Notes: generated by a model not told the origin, from the letters alone. 64,000 bases of DNA from Streptomyces pinistramenti (GCF_020564935.1 NZ_JAJCXB010000015.1:1-64000); one strand, 5' to 3'; positions 37,330 through 46,442 are shown, counted from the stretch's first letter. Made by a program: numbers and translations.

Positions 37330-39231
37330 TCATCCCACGCTGTCCCGCCACACCCGGTGCAGCTCGGCGAAGCGGCCGCGGCCGGCGATCAGGGCGGCCG
37401 GGGGGCCGTCCTCCACGATCCGGCCGTCCGCCATGACCAGCACCCGGTCGGCGATCTCCACCGTCGACAGGCGGTGCGCGATCACCACGGACGTACGGCC
37501 GCGCAGCACGGTGTCCATGGCGCGCTGCACCGCCCGCTCGCCCGGAATGTCCAGCGAGCTGGTCGCCTCGTCCAGGATCAGCACGGCCGGGTCGGCCAGC
37601 AGGGCCCGTGCGAAGGCGACCAGCTGGCGCTGGCCCGCGGAGATCCGGCCGCCGCGCTTGCGGACGTCCGTGTCGTAACCGTCCGGCAGCGCGGCGATGA
37701 AGTCGTGCGCGCCGATCGCCTTGGCGGCCTGCTCGATCTCCGCGCGGCCGGCGTCGGGGCGGCCGATGGCGATGTTGTCGGCGACCGTGCCGGAGAACAG
37801 GAATGCCTCCTGGGTGACCATCACCACGCCACGGCGCAGCTCGGCGGTGGACAACTCCCGCAGGTCGACGCCGTCGAGCAGGACCCGGCCCTCGGTCGGG
37901 TCGTAGAAGCGGGCCAGCAGCTTGGCGAGGGTCGACTTGCCTGCGCCCGTCGATCCCACCACGGCGGTGGTTTCGCCCGCGGCCAGCGTCAGGCCGAGAC
38001 GGGGCAGCACCTCGCCGCCGGTGCGGTAGGCGAAGCGGACGTCCTCGAAGGTGACCGTGCGGCCCGGCCGGCCGGCGGCGACGGTCGGCAGCGAAATCGG
38101 CGCTTCCGGCTCGGGGACGGACGGGCGCTGGGCGAGCAGTCCCGCGATCTTGCCGAGCGAAGCCGCCGCCGACTCATAGGAGTTGAGGAACACGCCCAGC
38201 CGGTCGATGGGGTCGTACAGCCGGCGCAGATACAGCACGGACGCGGCCAGGACACCCAGCGGCAGACCGCCGGCCGCCACGCGGTACGCGCCCCACAGCA
38301 CGATCACGGCGACCGCGGTATTGGCCACCAGACCGGACAGGGCGACATACCGGGCCATCTCCAGGAGCGCGTCGCCGTTGACGCCTTGGTGCCGGCGGTT
38401 CAGCCGGGCGAACTCGGCTTCGTTGGACCGCTCCCGGCGGAACGCCTGCACCGGGCGGATGCCGTTGACCGTCTCCGTGAACTTCACGATGACGGTGGCG
38501 ATGGCCGAGGACTTCGTGCCGTACACCCGCCGGGAACGGCGCCGGAAGGACGCCACGAGAAGGTACAGCGGGCCCGCGGAGACGAGGGCAGCGGCGCCGG
38601 AGCGCCAGTCCAGGTACAGCAGCATCGCGGTGATGTAGACCGTCGACAGGCCGACCGAGATCAGCTCTTCCAGGCCCTCCTCAAGGAGTTCGCGCAGCGA
38701 CTCCACGTCCGTCGTCGCCCGGGAGATCAGCCGGCCGGAGGTGTAGCGCTCGTGGAAATCCAGGCTGAGCACCTGCGCGTGCCGGAAGATCCTGCCGCGC
38801 AGATCGAGCAGGACGTCCTGGCTGAGCCTGGCCGAACGCCGGACGAAGAGGTACTGGAGCCCGCCGGACGCCGCGGCGCACAGCGCGGCTGCCACCGCGA
38901 CGGCGATCAGCGGGCCGGAGTCCTGCGCGCGCAGAGCGGGCACCGCACGGTCGAGCGCGAACGCCACGAGCAGCGGCCCCGCCTGCACCGCGGCCTGCTG
39001 GAGCAGCAGCACCACGGCCGCCGCCCAGACGCGCCGGGTGTGCGGGGCGAGCAGCGAACGCAGCAGGGAGCGCGAGGCGCCATCGGGGGCCGGCAGCACG
39101 TCCCGCTCGAAGGCGTCGCCGGGCGCGGGCCCGGCCGCCGCGCCGGAGGGGCCGCCCGGTGCGGCGGCCGTCGCGGAGACCCGGCCGTCGTCGTGGCGCT
39201 CGGGCGGCAGGTCCGTGGAAGGTGCTGTCAT
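37330..39231 (-). CDS. ABC exporter subunit with canonical Walker motifs
   Basis: A 633-residue half-transporter. After a Pro/Ala-rich leader come the exporter membrane domain (about 55-345) and an ATPase domain with Walker A GSTGAGKST, Q-loop VMVTQEAFLFSG, Walker B VLILDEATSSLD and H-loop VVIAHRLST all intact. Its signature is slightly altered (ISAGQ). The partner gene upstream overlaps it by 4 bases (ATGA) and has LSGGQ, so the competent site is built from this subunit's Walker motifs and the partner's signature. The ATG at 39231 is set by that overlap. Multidrug or lipid export is usual for the family; the substrate here is unknown. Confidence 0.92.
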   Translation of the reverse strand: MTAPSTDLPPERHDDGRVSATAAAPGGPSGAAAGPAPGDAFERDVLPAPDGASRSLLRSLLAPHTRRVWAAAVVLLLQQAAVQAGPLLVAFALDRAVPALRAQDSGPLIAVAVAAALCAAASGGLQYLFVRRSARLSQDVLLDLRGRIFRHAQVLSLDFHERYTSGRLISRATTDVESLRELLEEGLEELISVGLSTVYITAMLLYLDWRSGAAALVSAGPLYLLVASFRRRSRRVYGTKSSAIATVIVKFTETVNGIRPVQAFRRERSNEAEFARLNRRHQGVNGDALLEMARYVALSGLVANTAVAVIVLWGAYRVAAGGLPLGVLAASVLYLRRLYDPIDRLGVFLNSYESAAASLGKIAGLLAQRPSVPEPEAPISLPTVAAGRPGRTVTFEDVRFAYRTGGEVLPRLGLTLAAGETTAVVGSTGAGKSTLAKLLARFYDPTEGRVLLDGVDLRELSTAELRRGVVMVTQEAFLFSGTVADNIAIGRPDAGRAEIEQAAKAIGAHDFIAALPDGYDTDVRKRGGRISAGQRQLVAFARALLADPAVLILDEATSSLDIPGERAVQRAMDTVLRGRTSVVIAHRLSTVEIADRVLVMADGRIVEDGPPAALIAGRGRFAELHRVWRDSVG

Positions 39232-41180
39232 CGGGTGTCGCCTCCGTCGGGCCGCGGTGTTACTCCGCCGGCCGGTGGCGGGCTCCCGACCGGCTCTGTC
39301 TCCCCGGCATCGGCCGGGCCCGGGGCCTCCTCCGCCCGGCGGGCCTCTTCGGCCGCAGGCGAGGCGCCGGACATCAGGGCGGCGTACTCGGGGTGGCTCC
39401 GCAGCAGTTCGTGGTGGGTGCCGACGGCGGTGATCCGGCCGCCGGACAGCAGCGCCACCCGGTCGGCGAGCAGGACCGTGGACGGGCGGTGCGCGACGAC
39501 CAGGGCGGTGGTGGTCGCCAGTACCGTGCGCAGCGCCGCCTCCACCTTCGCCTCGGTGTGCACGTCGAGCGCGGAGAGCGGGTCGTCGAGGATCAGGAAG
39601 CGGGGCCGGCCGGCCACGGCACGGGCCAGCGCGAGCCGCTGCCGCTGGCCGCCCGACAGGCTCAGCCCCTGCTCGCCGACCTGCGTGCCGGGGCCATCGG
39701 GCAGCGCGTCGACGAATCCGTCGGCCTGGGCCACCTCCAACGCGCGGCGCAGATCGGCCTCCTGGAGGTGCTCGCCGCCCATGAGGACGTTCTCCGCCGC
39801 GGTCGCCGAGAACAGCGTCGGCTCCTCGAACGCGACCGACACCAGGGCGCGGGCCTCCTCGCGGGTGAACGTGGTCAGGTCCCGCCCGTCGAGCGTGATC
39901 CGGCCCGCCGTGGCGTCGTACAGCCGCGGCACCAGGGCGGTGAGGGTGGTCTTCCCGCTGCCCGTCGTGCCGACCAGCGCCATCGTCTCGCCGGGCCTGA
40001 CGTGCAGATCGATGCCGCGCAGCGTCGGCGGTGCGTCCCTGGGCGCGTCGGGATACCGGAACTCGACCCCCGCGAACTCCAGCCCGCCCCCGCCGTCGCC
40101 CGCCGTGCGGCCGCGCGCCGTCTCCCCGGCCGCGGCGGCCGGCGCCCGCTCCGGTGCGTCGTCCGCCACCGGCTCGTCCAGCACCTCGAAGTACCGGTCG
40201 GTGGCGGTCGACGCTTCGTTGCTCATCGCCAGCAGGAAGCCGATCGAGTCCACCGGCCAGCGCAGCGCGAGCGCCGTCGACAGGAACGCGACGAGGGTTC
40301 CGGCCGAGAGGCCGCCGTGCGCCACCTGGACCGTGCCCAGCACCAGCGCGGCCCCGATCGCCAGCTCGGGGAGGAAGGTGATGGCTCCCCAGATCGCCGC
40401 CAGCAGCCGGGCCTTGTGGAGTTCGGTCGCCCGTAGCTCGTGGCTCAGCTGCCGGAAGGCGCGGGCCTGGCTGCGGTGGCGCCCGAAGCCCTTCACGACC
40501 CGGATGCCGAGCACGGACTCCTCGATCACCGTCGTCAGATCGCCGACCTGGTCCAGCGCCCGGCGGGCGGCGAGCGCGTACTTCGCCTCGAACACCGAGC
40601 ACACCACCATCAGCGGCAGCACCGGCGCCAGCAGGACCAGCCCGAGCCAGAACTGCTGCGCCAGCAGGATCGCGCAGCCCACCAGGATCGTGACGCTGTT
40701 GACCAGCAGGAACGTCAGCGGGAATGCCAGGAACATGCGCAGCATCTGGAGGTCGGTGGTGGCGCGGGAGAGGATCTGTCCCGAGGACCAGCGGTCGTGG
40801 AAGGCGACCGGAAGACGCTGGACGTGGCGGAACAGGGCCTCGCGCATGGACGCCTCGACCCGGGCCAGCGGCCGGGCCACCAGCCAGCGCCGCAGCCCGA
40901 ACAGGCCCGCCTCGGCGACCCCCAGCAGCAGCAGATATCCGCCGCCCAGCCACGCCCCGCCCGGATCCCCCTCCGCCACCGGGCCGTCCACCAGCCACTT
41001 CAGCACCAGCGGGATGACCAGCGAGATGCACGAGGCGACCACCGCCACCACCGAGGCGGCGGCCAGCCGCCCGCGCACCGGCCGGACGAACGGCCACAGC
41101 CGTAGCAGGGAACGCACGGCGGAGTGCCCGTCGGGCCCGCCGGACGGGGAACGCGTCGGTGTACTCGTTGCAGCAGCCAT
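39228..41180 (-). CDS. ABC exporter subunit with altered catalytic glutamate
   Basis: A 650-residue half-transporter with membrane domain (about 20-310) and ATPase domain. Walker A is GTTGSGKTT, the signature LSGGQRQR and the H-loop VVAHRPST are intact. Walker B reads FLILDDPLSALD, with Asp instead of the catalytic Glu, and the Q-loop glutamine is replaced (VSVAFEEPTLF). Such changes mark the degenerate-site subunit of heterodimeric exporters. ATG 41180 is the likely start although no strong ribosome binding site is seen. It is the first gene of the two-gene unit, divergent from the L,D-transpeptidase gene. Confidence 0.9.
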   Translation of the reverse strand: MAAATSTPTRSPSGGPDGHSAVRSLLRLWPFVRPVRGRLAAASVVAVVASCISLVIPLVLKWLVDGPVAEGDPGGAWLGGGYLLLLGVAEAGLFGLRRWLVARPLARVEASMREALFRHVQRLPVAFHDRWSSGQILSRATTDLQMLRMFLAFPLTFLLVNSVTILVGCAILLAQQFWLGLVLLAPVLPLMVVCSVFEAKYALAARRALDQVGDLTTVIEESVLGIRVVKGFGRHRSQARAFRQLSHELRATELHKARLLAAIWGAITFLPELAIGAALVLGTVQVAHGGLSAGTLVAFLSTALALRWPVDSIGFLLAMSNEASTATDRYFEVLDEPVADDAPERAPAAAAGETARGRTAGDGGGGLEFAGVEFRYPDAPRDAPPTLRGIDLHVRPGETMALVGTTGSGKTTLTALVPRLYDATAGRITLDGRDLTTFTREEARALVSVAFEEPTLFSATAAENVLMGGEHLQEADLRRALEVAQADGFVDALPDGPGTQVGEQGLSLSGGQRQRLALARAVAGRPRFLILDDPLSALDVHTEAKVEAALRTVLATTTALVVAHRPSTVLLADRVALLSGGRITAVGTHHELLRSHPEYAALMSGASPAAEEARRAEEAPGPADAGETEPVGSPPPAGGVTPRPDGGDTR

Positions 41181-41445
41181 CGGGAGTGAGGGTAAGGGCG
41201 ACCACTGACAACGCTCACGTGGTTTTCCGCCGGGCCCGCGACCGCCGCAACAGCGTTCAGAACTCCTGCTGTTCGGCGAGGTGCGCCTCGGCCGGGATGT
41301 GGGCGTATGCGGCATGGCTGAGGCGCAGCTCGCCCGGTGCGCGAGGCGGCGGCGGGCGGCGCGCTTCCGGGTACGCCCGAGCCGCGCGGCATGCCGGGCG
41401 GTCACATACGGTGCGGTGACCGACTCATCCGTCACAATTCGGCAC

Positions 41446-42699
41446 ATGTCCGGTGATAAGAACCGCAACTCCCAGCGCACCGCCCGCCGATCGCCTGCCC
41501 GCTCCACCACGCAGGCCGGGCGCCGCGCCCTCCTCGCCCTGGCGGCCCTGCTCTGCCTGACCGCACTGGCCGGCTGCACGGTCCCTGGCGGGCTGCTCAG
41601 CGGTAAGCCGCCCGGTCCCCGGCACGCGATCGAGGTCGTCCCGGGCGACGGCGCGCACGGCGTACGGGCGGAGGGACGGTTCGAGGTCCGGGTGCCCGCC
41701 GGGCGGCTGCAGCGGGTGGTCGTCAAGCGGGCCGGGGACACCGGGCAGGCGTCCGTCGCGGGCCGGATCTCGCCGGACCGTAAGACCTGGCGGCCATCGG
41801 CAGGGCCGCTGGAGCCCGGTGCGAAGTACACCGTGGACGCGGTGGCGGTGGACGGCAAGGGTCACCGCGCGTCCCGCCACACCACCTTCACCACCTACGT
41901 GTCCCCGAACCGCCTGATCGGCTACTTCACCCCCGAGAACAAGGCCACGGTCGGCACCGGCATGATCGTCTCGCTCCAGTTCAACCGGCCGATCGCGCGC
42001 CGCGCCGTCGTCGAACGGGCCGTCTCGGTCACCGCGGAACCGGACGTGGAGATCGCCGCCCACTGGTTCGGCAACCAGCGGCTGGACTTCCGTCCGCGCG
42101 AGCGCTGGCAGCCGGGCACCGAAGTCACGGTGGACCTCCGGCTGCGCGGGGTGAAGGCGGGCCCCCATGCGTTCGGGACGCAGCAGAAAACCGTCCGCTT
42201 CCGGATCGGCAGGGACCAGACCAGTGTCATCGACGCGGCCACACACACTCTGACGGTCAGCCGCGACGACAAGGTGACGGCCACCCTTCCGGTTACCGCG
42301 GGCGACCGGAAGAACCCCACGTACAACGGGAAGATGGTGATCCTGGAGCGGCACAAGGTGACACGGATGAACAGCAGGACCGTCGGCTTCGGCGGCGAGT
42401 ACGACATCCCGGACGTGCCGCACGCCATGCGGCTGACCCCGTCGGGGACCTTCCTGCACGGCAACTACTGGGCGCCGCCCGAGGTCTTCGGCTGGGACAA
42501 CACCAGCCACGGCTGCGTCGGCCTGCGGGACATCAAGGGCGGCGGGCGGGGCACACCCGCCGGGTGGCTCTTCGCGCAGTCGATGGTCGGCGACATCGTG
42601 GAGGTGCGGAACTCGAAGGACCGCACCGTCGCGCCGGACAACGGGCTCGGCGGCTGGAACATGCCGTGGGAACAGTGGCGCCAGGGGAGCGTGCTGTAG
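41446..42699 (+). CDS. L,D-transpeptidase lipoprotein (first of two)
   Basis: A 417-residue cell-wall enzyme that would form 3-3 cross-links in peptidoglycan. A lipobox LAGC (Cys44) follows a hydrophobic segment, so the protein is probably membrane-anchored outside the cell. Two immunoglobulin-like domains (about 55-250) resemble those of mycobacterial LdtMt2, then the YkuD catalytic domain (about 255-385) with FLHGNYW and the nucleophile Cys357 in SHGCVGL. The C-terminal tail ends WNMPWEQWRQ. ATG 41446 is the start; the next gene encodes a close paralogue in the same direction. Confidence 0.93.
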   Translation: MSGDKNRNSQRTARRSPARSTTQAGRRALLALAALLCLTALAGCTVPGGLLSGKPPGPRHAIEVVPGDGAHGVRAEGRFEVRVPAGRLQRVVVKRAGDTGQASVAGRISPDRKTWRPSAGPLEPGAKYTVDAVAVDGKGHRASRHTTFTTYVSPNRLIGYFTPENKATVGTGMIVSLQFNRPIARRAVVERAVSVTAEPDVEIAAHWFGNQRLDFRPRERWQPGTEVTVDLRLRGVKAGPHAFGTQQKTVRFRIGRDQTSVIDAATHTLTVSRDDKVTATLPVTAGDRKNPTYNGKMVILERHKVTRMNSRTVGFGGEYDIPDVPHAMRLTPSGTFLHGNYWAPPEVFGWDNTSHGCVGLRDIKGGGRGTPAGWLFAQSMVGDIVEVRNSKDRTVAPDNGLGGWNMPWEQWRQGSVL

Positions 42700-43012
42700 C
42701 CGCGTCCGCGCGCTCGCACGACCGCGTCCGGCCGGCCCGTCGGACGTCCCGCCCGCCGCCCGCACGCCCGCCGCCGTTCTGCCGCCCCGCCCCAACCTCC
42801 GCCCGCACGGCCACCTTCCGTGCCGTTACGCACCACCCGCAGCACCAGGAAACGGAACGGTTCCCTCGCCGGGCATCGCACTGTCGGACCGGTGTGGTTA
42901 TCTATCGGCACGCGCGCAGCGGTCCGTCACGCAGGGCGGCAGGCGGCGTGCCGGTAGGCGGTGTTCCGCGCGCGGGGGAGTGCGCGCGGTGCGAGGGGGA
43001 AAGGGGCCAGTC
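42700..43012 (+). other. Spacer between the two L,D-transpeptidase genes
   Basis: This 313-base region separates the two paralogues and probably holds a promoter for the second. The only AT-richer stretch is GTGGTTATCTATCGG near 42894-42908, which could include a -10 element. A small palindrome GGAAC-G-GTTCC sits at 42854-42864. No gene was recognised. Confidence 0.35.
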
Positions 43013-44245
43013 GTGAGTCAGCCGATGGCGAAGGAGCCGGTGCGCCGGCGATGGCCGCGGCGCGGCGGGATACCGCTGGCGCTGTTGCTCGGATCCGTGC
43101 TGCTGGTGACGGCGTGCGGCGGCGGTGCGGCCGACCGGAAGGAGCCGGGCGGCAAGGCGGGGAGCGGCAGGGCCGCCTCGCAGGCGGCCGTGACCGTATC
43201 GCCCGAGGACGGCGCCGACGGCGTCGCCACCAGCGGCGCGCTGAACGTGACGGCCCGGAAGGGCAAGCTCAGATCCGTCAAGGTCAAGGACGACAAGGGC
43301 AACGAGGTCGGCGGCAGGATATCCGGCGACGGCGCGCGGTGGCGGCCCGGCGGCCATCTCGGGGCGTCGACCGAGTACACCGTCGATGCGGTGGCCGTCG
43401 ACAGCCGGGGCCGGGAGTCCGCCGAACACTCCCGCTTCACCACGCTCGTCCCCAAGAACACCTTCATCGGCCGCTACACCCCGGACGGCGGCCGGCGGGT
43501 CGGCGTCGGGATGCCGGTCTCGATCCGCTTCACCCGCGGCATCACCGACCCCGCCGCCGTCGAGAACGCCGTCAAGGTCACCGCCGAGCCGCCCGTCCCG
43601 GTCGAGACCCACTGGTTCGGCAACGACCGCCTGGACTTCCGCCCCGAGACGTACTGGGCGCCGGGCACCAAGGTCACCCTCCGGCTCGCTCTGGACGGCG
43701 TCGAGGGCCGCCCGGGTGTCTACGGCACCCAGGACAAGTCGGTGTCGTTCACGGTCGGCCGCAGCCAGGTGAGCACCGTCGACGCCGCGTCGAAGAAGAT
43801 GACCGTGGTCCGCGACGGCAAGAGGATCAAGACCATCCCGATATCCGCTGGCGCACCGGGCACCGAGACCTACAACGGCCGCATGGTGATCAGCGAGAAG
43901 CTGCCGGTCACCCGGATGAACGGCGACACCGTCGGCTTCGGCGGCCAGTACGACATCAAGGACGTCCCGCACGCCATGCGGCTCAGCACCTCCGGGACGT
44001 TCATCCACGGCAACTACTGGTCGGGCAGAGCGGCGTTCGGCACCCGGAACGCCAGCCACGGCTGCGTGGGACTGTTCGACCAGCGTGGCGGCGGCGACGC
44101 GTCCACCCCCGCGGCCTGGTTCTTCGACCACTCGCTGATAGGCGACGTGGTGATCGTCAAGAACTCGCACGACGAGACGATCCAGCCGGACAACGGCTTC
44201 AGCGACTGGAACCTCTCCTGGAAGCAGTGGAAGGCCGGGCGGTAG
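43013..44245 (+). CDS. L,D-transpeptidase lipoprotein (second of two)
   Basis: A 410-residue paralogue of the preceding gene product. The lipobox is LVTAC (Cys35) after a basic, hydrophobic N-terminus. Two Ig-like domains (about 50-245) precede the YkuD domain with FIHGNYW and nucleophile Cys351 in SHGCVGL, ending in DWNLSWKQWKAG. Both proteins share TVDAVAVD, HWFGN-RLDFRP and VGFGG-YDI, showing a duplication. GTG 43013 has AAGGGG 6 bases upstream; ATG 43025 is an alternative. It is predicted to act in 3-3 cross-linking or in attaching proteins to the wall. Confidence 0.93.
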   Translation: MSQPMAKEPVRRRWPRRGGIPLALLLGSVLLVTACGGGAADRKEPGGKAGSGRAASQAAVTVSPEDGADGVATSGALNVTARKGKLRSVKVKDDKGNEVGGRISGDGARWRPGGHLGASTEYTVDAVAVDSRGRESAEHSRFTTLVPKNTFIGRYTPDGGRRVGVGMPVSIRFTRGITDPAAVENAVKVTAEPPVPVETHWFGNDRLDFRPETYWAPGTKVTLRLALDGVEGRPGVYGTQDKSVSFTVGRSQVSTVDAASKKMTVVRDGKRIKTIPISAGAPGTETYNGRMVISEKLPVTRMNGDTVGFGGQYDIKDVPHAMRLSTSGTFIHGNYWSGRAAFGTRNASHGCVGLFDQRGGGDASTPAAWFFDHSLIGDVVIVKNSHDETIQPDNGFSDWNLSWKQWKAGR

Positions 44246-44323
44246 GACGGCAAGCGGCGCGGCGGCGCGGGGCCGGGCGCCACTGTGACCAAGTGCACCG
44301 CAGCCGCCGCCGTTAACGGCAAC

Positions 44324-44329
44324 TAACCT
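44324..44329 (+). promoter_or_regulatory. Possible -10 box for a leaderless transcript
   Basis: TAACCT fits TANNNT and ends 7 bases before ATG 44337, the spacing expected when transcription starts at the start codon. No ribosome binding site precedes that ATG, and no good -35 element is seen. Confidence 0.45.
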
Positions 44330-44336
44330 TCCCTGC

Positions 44337-45104
44337 ATGACTGTGAACTTCGAGGTCGCCGATGGCGTCGGCACCATCAGCCTGGACCGCCCGCCGATGA
44401 ACGCGCTGGACATCGCCACCCAGGACCGGCTCCGCGAGCTGGCCGATGAGGCCACCCGGCGGGATGACGTGCGCGCCGTCGTGGTGCGCGGCAGCGAGAA
44501 GGTGTTCGCGGCCGGCGCGGACATCAAGGAAATGCAGGACATGGACCACCCGGCCATGATCGTCCGCTCCAAGGCGCTGCAGGACGCGTTCACCGCCGTG
44601 GCCCGCATTCCCAAGCCGGTGGTCGCCGCGGTCACCGGCTACGCGCTGGGCGGCGGCTGCGAGTTGGCGCTCTGCGCCGACTTCCGGATCGCGGCCGACA
44701 ACGCCAAGCTCGGGCAGCCGGAGATCCTGCTCGGCCTCATCCCGGGCGCCGGCGGCACCCAGCGGCTGGCCCGGCTGGTCGGCCCGTCCAAGGCCAAGGA
44801 CCTGATCTTCACCGGCCGTCAGGTCAAGGCCGACGAGGCGCTGAGCATCGGCCTGGTCGACCGGGTGGTACCGGCCGACGAGGTCTTCGAGCAGGCGCAC
44901 GCCTGGGCCGCGCGGCTGGCGAAGGGGCCCGCGCTCGCGCTGCGGGCCGCCAAGGAGGCCGTCGACGGCGGCCTGGAAACGGACCTCGACACCGGCCTGA
45001 CCATCGAACGCACCTGGTTCGCCGGCCTGTTCGCGACCGAGGACCGGGAGACCGGCATGCGCAGCTTCGTCGAAGAGGGGCCGGGAAAGGCCAAGTTCCG
45101 CTGA
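44337..45104 (+). CDS. Enoyl-CoA hydratase/isomerase family protein
   Basis: A 255-residue crotonase-fold protein, probably acting on 2-enoyl-CoA in fatty acid or amino acid degradation. The oxyanion-hole motifs are AAGADIKEM (near 57-65) and ALGGGCELAL (near 102-111). The first catalytic Glu is present in LGQPEILLGLIPGAGGTQRL. At the position of the second (Glu164 of rat liver hydratase) the sequence reads KAKDLIFTG, so Asp replaces Glu; this is common in actinobacterial homologues but leaves the reaction open. The transcript may be leaderless. No other beta-oxidation gene is adjacent. Confidence 0.85.
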   Translation: MTVNFEVADGVGTISLDRPPMNALDIATQDRLRELADEATRRDDVRAVVVRGSEKVFAAGADIKEMQDMDHPAMIVRSKALQDAFTAVARIPKPVVAAVTGYALGGGCELALCADFRIAADNAKLGQPEILLGLIPGAGGTQRLARLVGPSKAKDLIFTGRQVKADEALSIGLVDRVVPADEVFEQAHAWAARLAKGPALALRAAKEAVDGGLETDLDTGLTIERTWFAGLFATEDRETGMRSFVEEGPGKAKFR

Positions 45105-45365
45105 TACGGCCGGTGTTGGTGCCTTTCAGGTTTGGCCGATACCCGGTGCCTCGTGTGAGGGAATCGCGTCAGCCTTAACCGCGCCTTGCGCGCACCTTGT
45201 GCACGGGGCCTGCGCATGCCTGGTAGGCGTGGGATCTTCGCAGGTCGGACCGTGCGCGGCCGAACCTTAACTGCCGCTGGCATATGTCTCGTCGGGGGTC
45301 GCGAACCGGTGATTCCGGGCAGATGATTCTGCCGGTTCCGGCCCCGCGAGGGTCATGCAGCGGCC

Positions 45366-45905
45366 ATGATGGGGGGCATGGCGGGCCTCGAAGGAATGGA
45401 GCAGCCGCGGCCGTGCGGTGACACGGCCGCCGTGCACCGGGGACTCCCGGAAGTGGACAGGGGGGGCGGGGCGCTGCCGGACGCCCTGCACCTCGCGGCA
45501 CTCGAACTGGTCGGTGATCCGACCGTCAGCGAGGTGAGGCTGCCCTCACGCCCCGAATCCGCAGGTACCGCACGCCGGTTGACCCAGTCCGTGCTCCTGG
45601 AGCAGTGGGCCCTGTCGCCGCAGCTCGCCGAGCACGCCGTACTGCTGGTGTCGGAGCTGGTGGGCAACGCCGTACGGCACACCGGGGCGCGCCGGTTCGG
45701 GCTGCGGATGCTCCGGCGGCGCGGCTGGATCCGCATCGAGGTGCGCGATCCGTCCCGGGGGCTGCCCTGTCTGATGCCGGTCCAGGAGATGGACACCAGC
45801 GGGCGCGGCCTCTTCCTCGTCGACAAGCTCTCCGACCGCTGGGGCGTGGACCTGTTGCCGCGCGGCAAGACGACGTGGTTCGAGATGCGGGTCACCGACC
45901 GCTGA
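45366..45905 (+). CDS. Anti-sigma-factor-type ATP-binding protein
   Basis: A 179-residue protein whose C-terminal two-thirds is a HATPase_c_2 domain of the SpoIIAB/RsbW type. The N-box is ELVGNAVRHTGARR, and the G-boxes are EVRDPSRGLPCL and SGRGLFLVDKLSDRWGV. Streptomyces genomes hold dozens of such stand-alone ATPases; some act as anti-sigma factors, most are unstudied. No anti-anti-sigma or sigma gene is adjacent. The start is uncertain: ATG codons at 45366, 45369, 45378 and 45396 are all in frame, and none has a well-spaced ribosome binding site. Confidence 0.82.
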   Translation: MMGGMAGLEGMEQPRPCGDTAAVHRGLPEVDRGGGALPDALHLAALELVGDPTVSEVRLPSRPESAGTARRLTQSVLLEQWALSPQLAEHAVLLVSELVGNAVRHTGARRFGLRMLRRRGWIRIEVRDPSRGLPCLMPVQEMDTSGRGLFLVDKLSDRWGVDLLPRGKTTWFEMRVTDR

Positions 45906-45944
45906 GCGGGGTGGCGCGGGTGCCGTGACAGGGCCGGAAACGGG

Positions 45945-45983
45945 ACTGGGGCCTCCCGCGGGTTGTGCGGGTGAGGCCCCAGT
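45945..45983 (+). terminator. Terminator of the ATP-binding protein gene
   Basis: ACTGGGGCCTC (45945-45955) pairs perfectly with GAGGCCCCAGT (45973-45983), with a further CCGC/GCGG stem inside the loop. It starts 40 bases past the stop codon. Confidence 0.7.
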
Positions 45984-46084
45984 GCCGACCCGCGGCGGAC
46001 GGAAGGGGTGTGTCCGCGGGGTCGTGAACGACCTGGCCCGGGTCAATGGGGGTCGCTGCGGTCGACTATGGCAGGTCGGCCGCC

Positions 46085-46215
46085 AGTTGCCAAAGGGGCA
46101 ACTACGGACAAGGTAGCCGATAATGCATACAATTGGCGCCTGATCCAAGGTGAGGTACGCCACCGGCCTTATAAACGACGGTTGAATAACCGGTTGCATC
46201 GATGGATATGCGGTG
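46085..46215 (+). promoter_or_regulatory. AT-rich regulatory segment with inverted repeats
   Basis: Within the 537-base gene-free stretch 45906-46442, this part is distinctly AT-rich. It opens with AGTTGCC-N5-GGCAACT (46085-46103). CGGACA (46105-46110) and TACAAT (46128-46133), 17 bases apart, could be a promoter. A second small repeat, CGGTT-GAAT-AACCG, lies at 46179-46192. It may drive the redox operon starting at 46443 or a small RNA. The remainder (46216-46442) is GC-rich and featureless to me. Confidence 0.4.
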
Positions 46216-46442
46216 AAGGGGCGGAGTTGGAGCGCTGAGCGGCGGGACTGCGGCGTCCCGTCGGGATGCCGCTCGCCCGGTGGCGCCGGTGTGCCCCGCG
46301 TCCGGTGCCTGCTTCGGACCCGCCCCCGCGGTCCGTAGGATGGGCCGCTCATGCTCCCGTGTGCGGCCGGTGGTTCGCCTGCCGGGGAGCCGGACGGCGG
46401 GCGCCGGGCGACGGCTGCGCGCTGACGGGGAAGGAGGACGCC

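Noticed and set aside
37330-41211. A single 1,293-residue minus-strand ABC-like protein
   Set aside because: Only the part from 39231 downwards is a real half-transporter. The upstream part is an out-of-frame shadow of the gene at 39228-41180.
45105-45365. Possible tRNA or small RNA in the spacer before the ATP-binding protein gene
   Set aside because: No cloverleaf, T-loop or CCA context could be found, and no terminator-like end defines an RNA.
46008-46238. A 76-residue plus-strand frame in the gap before the redox operon
   Set aside because: No ribosome binding site, no recognisable homology, and it runs through the inverted repeats and AT-rich segment that look regulatory.
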